A DNA stretch of 64,000 nucleotides from Rapana venosa. Taxonomy: Eukaryota > Mollusca > Gastropoda > Neogastropoda > Muricidae. Position numbers and translations under genes: made by a program. Where the stretch lies: the NCBI GenBank assembly GCA_028751875.1, contig CM054158.1:4887322-4951321 (forward strand), given 5' to 3'. Of this stretch, positions 11,725 to 23,821 are shown in pieces. The number at the start of each line of letters is the position of its first letter. Position 1 is the first letter of the stretch. The notes beneath the pieces were generated by a model. That model ran no database searches and had not been told where the DNA came from. It was given only the letters and a program-made list of their open reading frames with translations.

Positions 11725-13310
11725 GAAGAGAAAGCAGCAACATCAAGAGCACCCTCGCCATTACCTATACTGAGGGAAGAAGTGGAAGAAGCCATCCGCA
11801 GCTTACCAGTAGGAAAGTCCCCAGGAGCAGACAATATACCAGCAGAGCTGCTCAAGCATGGTGGCGAAACAGTCATCACATATGTTACAGCTATCTGTCA
11901 GAAGATTTGGGAGACAAAACAGTGGCCAACAGACTGGACACAATCACTCATCATACCCCTGCCCAAGAAGGGGAATTTACGCCAATGCCAAAACTATAGA
12001 ACAATCAGCCTCATCAGCCACGCCAGCAAGATCATGCTCAAAGTTATTTTGAATCGACTCAAGAAGGAGGCAGAAGAACACCTTGCAGAGGAACAAGCTG
12101 GGTTCAGGGCAGGCAGGAGCACAATCGAACAGATTTTTAACTGCCACATCATGATGGAAAAACATCTTCAACATCAGAGAGACCTGTTCCACAACTTCAT
12201 CGACTTCAAGAAGGCTTTTGACAGAGTATGGCACGAAGGCCTGTGGCAGGTCCTCAGAATGTTTGGCATTGAAGAAGGACTAGTGCAAACCATTCAAGCA
12301 CTATACAACACTGCAAGCAGTGCAGTCCTTCTGAACAATCAGGTCGGAGACTACTTCAAAACCACAGTTGGGGTCCGACAAGGATGCCTGTTATCTCCAG
12401 TCCTGTTCAATCTGTTCTTGGAAAACATCATGAGAGAGACCCTCCATGACTTCCACCCTACCATCTCCATTGGCGGCAGACCCCTCAACAACTTACGGTT
12501 TGCCGATGACATTGACCTCATGGGCGGAAGCAACACAGAGCTGCAAGATCTTACGACCAGACTTGAGAACAGAGCTGGAGCATATGGGATGGAGGTGAGC
12601 TCGGAGAAAAGTAAAGTACTTGTGAACAGCACGAGCAATGCCACCGCTAAAATTTACATGAACGGCCAACAACTGGAGGAGGTAGACGCTTTTAAATACC
12701 TCGGCGCTACACTCACAAAGGACGGGCGATCGACGACAGAAATCAAAGTCAGAATAGCCATGGCAACATCTTCCATGACAAAACTCACCACCATATGGAA
12801 AAGTAAAGAGATCAGTTTCCCAATCAAACTAAAGCTCTACAAAGCCCTAATTCAGTCGATCCTGCTGTACGGAAGTGAAACCTGGACATTGACTGCTGAA
12901 ACAGCAAAGCGAATCCAGTCATTCGAAACAAAATGCCATAGAAAACTACTGGGCATATCCTGGAGAGAACGAAAGACCAACGAATTTGTCAAGAGTCAAA
13001 TAACACGGCTGGCAGGTCCACAGGAACCCCTTCTCACCATCGTCAAGAAGAAAAAGCTGACATGGTTCGGCCACGTCACCCGCCACAACACTCTGCCCAA
13101 AACAGTACTGCAGGGAACACTCGAAGGTGGCAGAAGGAGGGGAAGACAGAACAAGTCATGGATGGACAACATCAGAGAATGGACCAGGATGAATGACTCG
13201 GCACTACTGCGCAGAGCCGAGGACCGAGATGGATGGAGGAGGCTTACCACGGCATCGTCTTTCATGTCTCCCCCACGACCGCCAAGGTCACGGGTCTGAT
13301 GATGATGATA
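11725..13310 (+). mobile_element. 5'-truncated RTE-like non-LTR retrotransposon, intact RT ORF
   Basis: An uninterrupted frame runs from the left junction (about 11725) to TGA at 13297. It lacks the endonuclease and starts in the RT fingers region. Seen: KSPGADNIPAELL, PLPKKGN, AGFRAGRS, DFKKAFDRVWH, VGVRQGCLLSPVLFN, LRFADDIDLM (catalytic FADD), FKYLGATLT, then the C-terminal TWFGHVTRHN and WMDNIREWT blocks of RTE-type elements. The stop is the first TGA of a (TGA)4 tail, so there is no 3' UTR. It sits inside the 64-bp minisatellite, which resumes after it. The clean ORF suggests a recent insertion. Clade (RTE or close relative) is from motif resemblance. Confidence 0.9.
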
Positions 13311-13742
13311 TTGTACATATGACTGTATTGAAGTGAAGGTGTACTGTATAGAACTATGTCACCAGTTATATTGTACACATGGCTGTATTGGAGTAAAGGT
13401 GTACTGTACAGAACCATGTCACCAGACAGTTACACTGTACACATGACTGTATTGGAGTGAAGGTGTACTGTATAGAACTATGTCACCAGACAGTTACACT
13501 GTACACATGACTGTATTGGAGTGAAGGTGTACTGTATAGAACTATGTCACCAGACAGTTACACTGTACACAGGATTAAAGTGAAGGTGTACATAGATCCA
13601 TGTCACCAGTTATACTGTACACATGACTGTATTGGAGTGAAGGTGTACTGTATAGAACTATGTCACCAGTTACACTGTAAACATGACTGGATTGGAGTGA
13701 AGGTGTACTGTATAGAACTATGTCACCAGACAGTTACACTGT
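13311..13742. repeat. 64-bp minisatellite, part 2
   Basis: About seven units of about 59-64 bp (GTGTACTGTATAGAACTATG, TCACCAGACAGTTACACTGT, ACACATGACTGTATTGGAGT). Variants with and without the GACAG pentamer alternate. Confidence 0.92.
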
Positions 13743-13946
13743 AATAATAATAATAATAATAATAATAAATGGAACTTATATAGCGCTATATCTTGCAAAG
13801 ACAAATCAAAGCCCATGCATTCGACCTAATCTTACACAGTCATACAACCAGTGACAAATAATCAATAGTTCAAACAGATATTAAAAACATGGTACCTGCA
13901 GACCAAATCTATGAAATAAAATTGCAATAGTCAAATGTTTTTCAAA

Positions 13947-13989
<43 letters not shown>

Positions 13990-14672
13990 CATATACTTTA
14001 GCAGGGTGATAGGACATGGGTTAGTGAAGGGTGGGATAGTTCTGATATGAGACAGGAGGGGGGAAATCTTAGGTTTGAAATAAATGTCTTGAGGCTGGAT
14101 TTAAAAGTGTCATAGCTAGGCTTCTGGCGAAGAGAGAGAGGGAGCTCATTACAGGTCGATGGACCCGAAAGAGAGAAAGAGTGGCGGCCAACAGTAGATT
14201 GTTTGAATCTACTTATTCATAGGCACAAGGTATCTGCAGCAGAGCGGAGGGAACGTGAAGGAGTGTACAGGTTAAGACATTCACAGAGGTAGGAGGGTGC
14301 AGTTTTGTGGAGACATTTGTAACAGAGGGTACTGATCTTATATTCTACTCTCTGTGGCACAGGCAGCCAGTGGAGAGATCGCAAGAGGGGGGTAATGTGC
14401 TCAGATTTTTCTTTCTGAGAACTAGTCGAGCTGCAGAGTTTTGTATACGTTGAAGGGAGTGGATAGATGATGCTGGCAGACCAGACAAAAGAGAATTACA
14501 ATAGTCCAGACGTGAAAGAATGAGAGAAGTGACAAGTTTGGCTGTTGCATCCGTGGACAGGTACTTTCGAATTGCACTAATACGCCGTAACTGATAGTAG
14601 CACGACTGACAGGTCTGGGTGATGAATTTTTGCATAGAGTGTGTTGTCGATAACAACACCTAGGTACTTCAC
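13743..14672 (-). mobile_element. CR1-like retrotransposon 3' fragment inside minisatellite
   Basis: Minus strand carries FITQTCQSCYYQLRRIS, LILSRLDYCNSLLSGLP, IQNSAARLVL, as in the 60345 element, then a decayed C-terminus, a 3' UTR with (CA)n at 13951-13986, and the AGCGCTATAT motif plus (ATT)n end at 13743. It interrupts the 64-bp minisatellite. Confidence 0.85.
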
Positions 14673-15440
14673 AGCATTGAAGTGAAGGTGCACATAGATC
14701 CATGTCACCAGTTATACTGTACACATGACTGTATTGGAGTGAAGGTGTAATGTATAGAACTATGTCACCAGACAGTTACACTGTACACAGGATTGAAGTG
14801 AAGGTGTACATAGATCCATGTCACCAGTTATACTGTACACATGACTGTATTGAAGTGAAGGTGTAATGTACAGAACTATGTCACCAGTTAAACTGTAAAC
14901 ATGAATGGATTGGAATGAAGGTGTACTGTATAGAACTATGTCACCAGATAGTTACACTGTAAACATGAATGGATTGGAGTAAAGGTGTACTGTATAGAAC
15001 TATGTCGCCAGTTACACTGTAAACATGAATGGATTGGAATGAAGGTGTACTGTATAGAACTATGTCACCAGACAGTTACACTGTAAATATGAGTGGATTG
15101 GAGTAAAGGTGTACTGTATAGAACTATGTCACCAGACAGTTACACTGTAAACATGAATGGATTGGAGTGAAGGTGTACTGTATAGAACCATGTCACCAGA
15201 CAGTTACACTGTACACAGGATTAAAGTGAGGATGTAGGCTACATAGAACTATGTTACCACAAAAAAGTAGTAAATTAAAAGAAAGAACCCTGTCACCAGA
15301 CAGTTATATACTGTTCACATGAGTGATTTGGAGTGAAGATGTAGGCTACACAGAACTATGTCCCCAGACAGTTATACTGTTCACATGAGTGATTTGGAGT
15401 GAAGATGTAGGCTACACAGAACTATGTCACCAGACAGTTA
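14673..15440. repeat. 64-bp minisatellite, part 3
   Basis: About twelve more units, including a subtype with AACATGAATGGATTGGA and a terminal subtype GAAGATGTAGGCTACACAGA. Confidence 0.92.
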
Positions 15441-15514
15441 TCTTCAGCTGTGGATGATAACAAGTGATAAAAAAGGATCTGCTGTCTCGTCTGCCACAAA
15501 TTTCTCTCTCTCTC

Positions 15515-15628
15515 ACCCCACACACACACACACAAAACACAACACACAGGCACACACACACACACTCTCTCTCCCTCTCACACACACACACACACACATA
15601 CACACACACATACACAAACACCACACAG

Positions 15629-15668
<40 letters not shown>

Positions 15669-16437
15669 TCTCTCTCTCTCTCTCTCTCTCTGTGTATGCA
15701 TATGATTATTATTATTAAGCACAGAGCACATGACTGATCAGCTTGCTCACAAATAACCCCAAAAAGACACAGACACATCGCAATGTTAACACCTTTTTTA
15801 ATTTCATTTAATTCAATTCAAATAAAACACAATCAGGAGGCAACTGTTTAAATACATGTTTTCATAAAAACAAACTCACTCCTAGAAAAAATATCATGTG
15901 CATGCCTGCAGGAAAACACTGAATATCTTTTACTTACACTCTTTCTCCAGTCGTTATATTCTTCCTTCGCTTCTTCTGTTCCTCCAACCCTCCTCATCCC
16001 TGCCTCCTCCCTCCCCACAACTTTTCATTCATCCTTCTTTCATTCCTTACCCCAACCCCCTGTCAAGACCCCTTAACTCTTCCTCCTTGAAAAAAAAAAA
16101 AGACACAAAAAAACCCAACAAAAACAAATACCACTTGTGATTACTGTTTTTTTAAACAAAAAACATTTTGACCCCCAAAAAAGGTGTGTTTTTTAAACAT
16201 AAGTAACATTCTACCTCAAAAGATACAATCATTTCAATAGCTTTCACATATTTGATTTACAATCTTTTTTTTTAAAGATGTAACATTTTGATTTTTTATT
16301 AAAGAAAGAAAAATACACATAAATATCTTGACTTCAAACATATTTATGTTATCAGCTCTTCACAATTTAAAAATAAAAGAGATATGCAGATCTGATTAAT
16401 AAAAAGTAATACGAGTGTGCACGCACACATTCTCTCT

Positions 16438-16477
<40 letters not shown>

Positions 16478-16488
16478 CCGAACACACA

Positions 16489-16562
<74 letters not shown>
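15515..16562. repeat. CA/CT microsatellites with AT-rich sequence between
   Basis: CA plus CT at 15515-15690 and 16436-16562. Between them (15790-16400) is AT-rich sequence without a recognised gene or repeat. Confidence 0.85.
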
Positions 16563-16566
<4 letters not shown>

Positions 16567-16569
16567 ATT

Positions 16570-17170
16570 ATTTGATTGGCTCATGATTTTCCTTTCATAA
16601 TGATTAAATATAACCCTAGTATGAGATTAGTGTTACAAATTACAACAAAATGAAGATTCATTCAAAACACTAGCTAAAAACAACTAAAGTCTTTAAGAGG
16701 AACAAGTCATATTTTTTTGCCACTGCCATCAGCTGTCTTGGAATGTGAAAAAAAAGGACAAAAATTAATGACTTGTTTCCCCTAAAGAAATAGCTATAGT
16801 AGGTCTAGCATAAGCCATGGCAACAGTTTAAGTTTAAGCTAGGCCAGTAGTTTACATCTCTCTCTCTCATACACACACACACACACACATTACATAAGAT
16901 GGACCCCATACTCTGCCTTGCTCTTTAGCAGGCAAGACTTTCTGACAAAATTCTGCATATGTTAACTTTTATTTTTTAAACTGCATATGTTGGCCACTCA
17001 CCATTCTGATGACAAACATCAGCAACTACATTCATGTTGCCAAATTTTTGCATTTTCAACTTTCTCTTTGAATCCCATTGCATTTGCAGTTTGTCGTTTT
17101 GGGTTTTAGTTTGTTTTTGTTTTGTTTTGTTTTGGGGGAGGGTTGTTTTTCAATTTGTAATGCAGAAGAT
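16570..17170. other. No recognisable feature
   Basis: AT-rich unique-looking sequence with one (CA)n at 16868-16887; no exon or repeat family recognised. Confidence 0.6.
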
Positions 17171-17172
17171 TA

Positions 17173-18030
17173 ACTATCACTCACTCACTCATCCCTTGGT
17201 CGGGACGACCGTTGGGGTACCCGCACAGACGCTGCAAGTGGACCGCCAAATGGTTCTGTCCTGGGCTGCTTTCAGGTTTGGTACAGTGAGGCCGGTCCAC
17301 TCCTTGATGTTGGATATCCAGCTTTTGCGTGGTCGTCCCTGCCTCCTTGCTCCTTCCACCATTCCCTGCAGGACTGTCTTTGACAGGCTGTTATGCCTTG
17401 CTGTGTGGCCAAACCACTTCAGTTTCCTCCGTTTGACTGTATCTAGCAATGGTTCTTGTTTGCCAGCCCGTGCCTCGATCTGCTGCCAGACGTAGTCATT
17501 GGTTTTATGGTCTCTGTAGGTGATGTTCAGGATCTGCCTGAGGCACTTCATCTCAAAGGCTTGAATGCGACGTTCTAAATCGGCAGTAAGTGTCCATGCT
17601 TCACAGCTGTACAAGGCAATGGATGTGACGAGTGCCTTGTAGAGTCTGACCTTAGTGTGGGTTCTGATGTTGTAGTTTCTCCACACTTTCGCCAGCTTAG
17701 TCATGGAGGAGAGTGCCACAGCAAGTCTGATCTTCACCTCTTGTGTGCTCGTACCTTCTTTGGTGATGACTGCTCCAAGGTACTTGAAAGTTTCTACCTC
17801 CTCTAGTGTCTCGCCACTCATCTTGATGCTGGTGGGAGTGGTCGGTGTGGTACTGTTCACTAGGATCTTGCTCTTTTCCGTGCTGATCTCCATACCGTGG
17901 GCATTGGCTGATGTTTCCAGTCTGGTGGTGAGATCCTGGAGTTCTTCTTCACTGCGGCCCATGAGATCAATATCGTCTGCGAATCGAAGATTGCAGACTG
18001 GCCGCACATTAAAAATTCCGTAATTCATGT
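17173..18030 (-). mobile_element. RTE-like retrotransposon, RT catalytic core to C-terminus
   Basis: The ORF starts just before LRFADDIDLMG and runs through TFKYLGAVITKEG, YSCEAWTLT, LKWFGHTARHN and RPRKSWISNIKEWT to TGA at 17189. The stop overlaps a (TGAG)3 tail. It is related to, but distinct from, the 11725 family. The upstream RT half is absent. Confidence 0.9.
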
Positions 18031-18773
18031 CAGTGATCAGAGGGTTATGGAAAAAAACAAATATACCCAGCATGCATACTGTACTGGAGATGGATGGGCT
18101 CCTCCAGGCTCAACTTGCCTGCGATACATGGCCTGAAAAGTTCAGTAAAGAGCCCCAATGATTCCTAGGGGATTTATGTAAGAAGAATGAATGAAATGTA
18201 TTATAGCACCGGAAACTTCTGAAGAAAAAGATGACATATTCAGTAAAATACTGATGTACTTTTTTTTGTTCATCTTCATGACACACTTGAAATTACAGTG
18301 AAACTGAGGGGAAAGAGGGGGGGGGGGATAGAGAATACAGTAACATTGAGGTTGACAACACTCATGCACATATTTTTTTTTCATTTGTCTCTCCTCTCTT
18401 TAAATTATTGTATTAACATGATGTTACTATAGTAAAATACTAATTTAGGTGGTTTTTTTATAAAAGTAGTGAAGAGATTAGTGGCACAGTACTATGGCAA
18501 TAGGCTCTCCTTGGGGAGAGAGGCCTACATTATTTCCATACATCAAAACATGCTGTGGCTACCCAGACTATACTGTACAGTGCAATGCAGTAGAGAACAG
18601 TGCAATGCAAAACAATGCAAATAAAATACAGCACCATACCATAACATTAACGTACTATGATTTACCATACCACACCACACCATGCCATAACTTACCATAC
18701 CGTACCACAACATACAATCATATCATATACCACACCATTCCCCACAATACCATATATACACAATACCAGGAAG

Positions 18774-19105
18774 GAAGGTGGCAGGATGGTTAAGACGTTT
18801 GTCTGCCAACAAGTATACCGTGAGGTTCTGGGTTCAATTCCCAGCCTCGCCCTTTCTTCCCAGTTTGACAAAAAAATCGAACTGAATGTCAAAGTCCTTC
18901 GGATGAGACTATAAACCGAGGCCCCGTGTGCGAACGCGTGCAGAACATCTTGCGCACACGTTAAATCCTGTTCCGCTTTTCGAAAGTGTAGGCCATTGTG
19001 TGCCGGTGGGAAAAGATGACAAAATTTACAAAACCGCATACACACGGGGACTGCATGTAAAAAAGCACATGAGTGCTTATTCCATTATCCTCGATATATT
19101 TTTTT
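18774..19105 (+). mobile_element. SINE with family A body but a different tRNA head
   Basis: The body from about 18900 (ATGAGACTATAAACCGAGGC, AGGCCATTGTGTGCCGGTGG, TTATTCCATTATCCTCGA) equals family A. The head is GGTGGCAGGATGGTTAAGAC with B-box GGTTCAATTCCC, a leucine/serine-tRNA-like A-box unlike the GGGACGGGATAG head. Confidence 0.8.
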
Positions 19106-19107
19106 TT

Positions 19108-19185
19108 AAACAGTCATCTGAGCGCTTTGATTTGTTGCTTTACAAGATTCAGAGCTATATAAATTCCATACATTATTATAATTAT
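19108..19185 (+). mobile_element. CR1-like 3' end, about 75 bp
   Basis: GAGCGCTTTGATTTGTTGC and TTCAGAGCTATATAAATTCC with ATT tail, directly after a SINE. Confidence 0.55.
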
Positions 19186-20221
19186 TAATACCAAACAAAT
19201 CAACAAAGAATTCTGTTCACTACCTGCTCAACTAACAATACATACAATCTGCTAGCAGCAGTCATTCCCCCCCTAAAAAAAAACTATTAAAAAAAAATAA
19301 AACCGTAAAAGTTGAACTGTCAGGGCATTTTGATACATATGGAACAGTTCAACGAACAACAACAAAAAGCAAAATACACAACATGCACAACGACCATCAT
19401 CAGGGATAACAATAGTAATAATAATAACAATGATGTAAATTTTACTGTTTACATTTCTCAAGGAATGAATGAATGAAGTCTTTCTGCTTGGTTTTTTTTA
19501 AAATATTGTACTCTTTAAAAAAAATGATTATTTTGTTCTCTTTTGTCTTAAAAGACATCACCCTTCTTTCTGATCTAAAATTAGTCTTCCACAATACGTC
19601 TGTAGAGGTCAAGAGTGTCATGACAAAACACAATGAGAAATGATTGTCCGATGAACTAACTCATGACAGCTCATTTCTGACACAAGAGTAAGTCTCTATA
19701 ACTCTCTCCACCCCCACCCCCCCAACCCCCATCCTCCCAGAAGTGTACTTTGATATTCATGAAATCAAAGAGACAAATCTGTCAGTTTTATTTTTTTCCT
19801 TTTTTCTTCTTTTTTTGAAGGAAACATGATTTCTCAAGCAACACCAAAGGTTGTTTGTGTTTTTTTGTTGGTTGTTTGGTGTGTTGTGTTGGTGTAGTGT
19901 GTGTGTTGTGTCACTGTGGTGTGTGTGTGTGTGTGTGTGTGTGCGTGTGTTGTGTGTGTGTGGTTGTGTGTCGAGTGTTGACTGCATGTGGTGTGCATGT
20001 GAAGGGGGATGGGGTGGGGAGGGGAATTGTTGATTTCTGTTTCTTTAAAGGCACTTTCACTCATTCTGTCTCCCCCCCCCCTCCTCCCCCTTCCCAATAC
20101 CCCCATAAAATAACTGAATGTTCACCTGCACAAAGCATTCAAGAGAACAATGGAAGCATCATTTCTGTCTTGTATTATCCTTTCTTTTGAGGAGCTTGTG
20201 CTTATATGAATAAATATTTGA

Positions 20222-20276
<55 letters not shown>

Positions 20277-20790
20277 CTCCCCTTCCTTATTCTCACTCTG
20301 TGTGAGAGAAGATGTTAAAAATAATTTGCTATTGCTTCCTCTGTTAAAAAAAAATTACATAATGATAATAAATATTATCATTCTAAAAAATTAAACCTTG
20401 AAAAACAGTACAAGATATCCTAAAAAACAAAGTTGTCCAAACTTGTACAATTCAATTCCTCAGCTTCCCTAAAAACTAGGGTAAAACAAAAATTAAGCAG
20501 CCTGTATGTCTTAACTAAGTACACTAAATAAATTTATTTATTTATTTGTATAAATGTCAAAAGGGTAGGAGTAAAACTGAATTAACACCAGAGGTACAAC
20601 TTTTATTTTAATGCAAGTACTAATAAGATTTCTAAAAATTATTTGGGAAAATTCTGTTGAACATTCTGACTGTCAGAAATCAATGAAATAAAATCAGTGA
20701 TAGGTGGACAAAAATGAAGATAATTATAACACACTTATCCTGTGCATTTGATTTTGACGTAACAGGTCAGTTTGATACAGGCTGGCTGGC
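19186..20790. other. AT-rich non-coding with (GT)n and (CT)n
   Basis: GT at 19893-19972 and CT at 20223-20274; otherwise low-complexity A/T sequence. No gene seen. Confidence 0.6.
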
Positions 20791-20835
20791 AGGGGATATA
20801 TATATAGATAGATATAGATATATATAGAGATAGAG

Positions 20836-20877
<42 letters not shown>

Positions 20878-20890
20878 GTGTGTGTGTGTG

Positions 20891-21001
20891 TAATGAATAC
20901 ACCCCCTCTGATAGTAATAGATTGTGCAAGATAGATATAGATATAGATATAGATAGATACATCCTGCACAATCTATTACTGTCAGAGGGGTGTATTCATT
21001 A
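20891..21001. repeat. Hairpin: 37-38 bp inverted repeat around a GATA-type loop
   Basis: Arms at 20891-20928 (TAATGAATACACCCCCTCTG...) and 20965-21001 are complementary apart from one mismatch and a 1-base gap. The loop is AGATAGATATAGATATAG-rich. The outer side has CA/TA microsatellite (20797-20890). Confidence 0.85.
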
Positions 21002-21604
21002 TACAATCAGTTCTACAACAACAAACAAACAAAACCCACTGGACCTGATTGCACAGACTGGAAGGTGGAGAAAGAATGCAGTATTCCTGACAGAAAATGG
21101 CTGTCAACAGATCAAGTCTGCCTTCTGGTTGAACTAGAAAATAAAAACGTCTGCGTTAGTGGCAACATTTCACACAAGAGTGCCAGTACAGAGCATGAGT
21201 CAGCCTATTTGTGACATTTCAGTTCAACAGGATTTCTGATCCCTCACAAAACATCAATGGCAAAAACATCGTTATGGGAGAAGGAAACAAAAAGAAAAGA
21301 GTTAAGTACTTTACAGGAGATTCTAGAGATTATCCTCACAAGCTACCAACTGATAAAAAGATTATTCCAAGATAATAATAATAATAATAAAAAATATAAA
21401 AAAAAGAAAGAAAGGACTAATACATCTAAAACAAAAAAGAAAAATGTCATCATATCTTGTGACTGTCACAAAAAGCACAGTTTCTGGCTTATCTCTTCCA
21501 GGTTTGAATGTGACATAAGTACAATTTGGCCAAAGTTTAAATGCCTGATCAGTAAAAATAAATAAGTAATAATAGATTAATAAGATAAAATAAAATGACA
21601 AAAC

Positions 21605-22170
21605 TAGAATTAATCAATGTATTTCTCACTCAGCTGCCTATATAAACTCAAAACCTGGGCTGTTTCAAAGAAAAGATGCGATGAAGTAGCTAAATAGTCA
21701 AGGCTATTCATGGCTAAATAGTGAAGACTATTCATAGGCTTTTGATTTTCATCATTCGGCATTCATAGGTTTAGATCTCTATAGTGGCTGACGAATTAAT
21801 AGAAAGGTTGGGGGGAGGGGGGATGTTTGTTAACAATTATTCCGTGCCAACTCATGTACAGATCTTCTTGTGACCTCACCACTTCCCTACTCTGGGTGTG
21901 TAATGTGATAAGTAAATCCAATTAAGCTGACAGAAAAAAAAAAAAAAAAAAATGAAAGATGAACACAGCGCAAGATAGGATAATCAATGTATTTCTCACC
22001 TACTGCCCGTATAGAACCAAAACCTCTGTTTCAGAGAAAAATGCGTGAGTGCTTAAAAGTGGTATGAAATATAACATCTAGGCTTTGATTTGTCTGCATT
22101 CAAAGATTCAGGCTACGATTAAAACAGTTGGGGATGGGATGTATTGTTAAAATTATTCTTACTATTAAAT
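21605..22170. repeat. Diverged direct duplication
   Basis: ATCAATGTATTTCTCAC at 21614 and 21983, each followed by similar CAAAACCTG..CTGTTTCA, GGCTTTGATTT and TTGGGG..GATGT blocks. Copies differ by indels; about 370 bp apart. Confidence 0.65.
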
Positions 22171-23040
22171 CTTTTATACTCATTTATTTATCTGCATGCA
22201 GAAGATCAAGTATACATTTCAGATGTGATCACACAGTTCGTATCCGTATTTGATGAGCTGCGAAAAGCAAAAATCTATAATCTGCACTGCAGAGTTTAAC
22301 CAAAGAGAGGCTATGCAAATGGTCACGCATCAGTGGAGTAGTGTTCCGAGTGGTTGTGGTGTCGTGTGTATGGAATGGTGCCTCCACTCTGATGACTCCT
22401 TAAAAAAAAACTGAACACTGACAAATATACACCTGAAAAAACAGCATACTCAGTAAGAATGTTATCATTCACTCATTTCCGCACAGAACTGTGTTGTGAT
22501 AAAATTGCATAACTATTTGATGCAGATTAACAGCATTAAAATTCTTGGCAGGTGCATGGAAAAGGAGCTATACAAACGTGTTTTTCTAATTTTGAATAAA
22601 CAAACATGAATAAAGAAATAATCTGAAATAGTGAAGTACCAGTGCCTTCAAGAGATAAATTCGATGTTGGAAAACTCCCTGTCACTCTCCTACAAAAATA
22701 CACAACACATCATCAATATTTACATTACTGCATACAGCTAAAAGAATCAGAACCTGACTGTCTTCCACTCTGATACCACCATCTCAAATTCCAAAGCAGT
22801 GACAACACACCCTTCACATTCTGAATGGAATAAGACTGTTGATGCAAGGGAGATAAGCACCCCAAGAACATCTTCCTAACTTAAAATGGTGGACTACTGG
22901 CATAAAGATTGAGACTACATTTGCTATGTTGAATTCTCTCATAATTCAGGTGACAGGCTGGTGGCTATCCTGTTTCAGGTTATTTTAAAAACCATCCATG
23001 AACTGTTCAGTTGTATAACTTGGTCAACTGAAAACAACAG
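22171..23040. other. No recognisable feature
   Basis: Unique-looking sequence, short ORFs only; may belong to flanking or 3' UTR sequence of GXYLT, but no polyadenylation site can be assigned. Confidence 0.5.
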
Positions 23041-23135
23041 AAAACCCTTTTCTTCTTCTTCCTTTTTTGTCATGTTTCTCCCAAGGGAGGTTTGACATTG
23101 ATGAGCCTTCTCCATCTCTCTCTGTTCTGAAAACC
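23040..23135 (-). pseudogene. Very short 3' end of the same RTE-like subfamily
   Basis: About 90 bp matching the terminal [12 protein letters not shown] codons plus (GAA)n tail of the copies at 26755 and 28170, on the minus strand. Confidence 0.6.
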
Positions 23136-23314
23136 CTTTTCCTGTAGCATTTTCTGTGGCAGTTCTTCATATGTGAACTCCATTCTCACTTTCCCCAGCA
23201 AGCTTGAATCAGGGAAAGAAAAAAACCCAAAGGAACCGTTTTGACAGGAAATTCTTTTTACTTACTGAATTATTCTGACTTTCTTCCAAAACACTCCATT
23301 TTCAATAATTCTCT

Positions 23315-23475
23315 CCCATGCCAAAATCAAATGCTACTGTTAAGCACCTGACAAATGGGAGGGAGTGGAGAGGTGGGAGGGGTTGTTTAACAGCAGCGCA
23401 ACACATTGTCGCTCATAGGACAGACAACAACAGCTGCTGTCTGAGCATTCAACAAAGAAGAAGATGATGATCTAG
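23315..23475 (+). mobile_element. Repeat family E 3' end
   Basis: ACGCTCATAGGACAGACAAC-type region (CGCTCATAGGACAGACAACA), hairpin CAGACAACAACAGCTGCTGTCTG, (GAA)(GAT) tail. Confidence 0.75.
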
Positions 23476-23821
23476 ACCCTCGACAACTGAAGCGAGTGAT
23501 GGAATAAAAATCTCCATGATTCACGATTGTAGAGACTCTGAAAACACAGATCTGATAGCTGACGAAAATGACAACACGACTTCGCAAGAATAGACAAACA
23601 AGACAAGACAACGCAAGAACGGACAACAAAAATGTCTTTGTTTCTTTGACAGACTGCCTTATTGCTTCACACTCAAACCAAGGAATTCTTATTCCTCACA
23701 AACAGTTACTCCCATATGCACACAGGAATGCAGTAGTTAAGACAGTGTATCTTATTAGCTGGAGCACAGTTCAAACCCTGACCTTGAAAACTGTCATCAT
23801 CCTTTTCTTCTGTGTCCTAAG

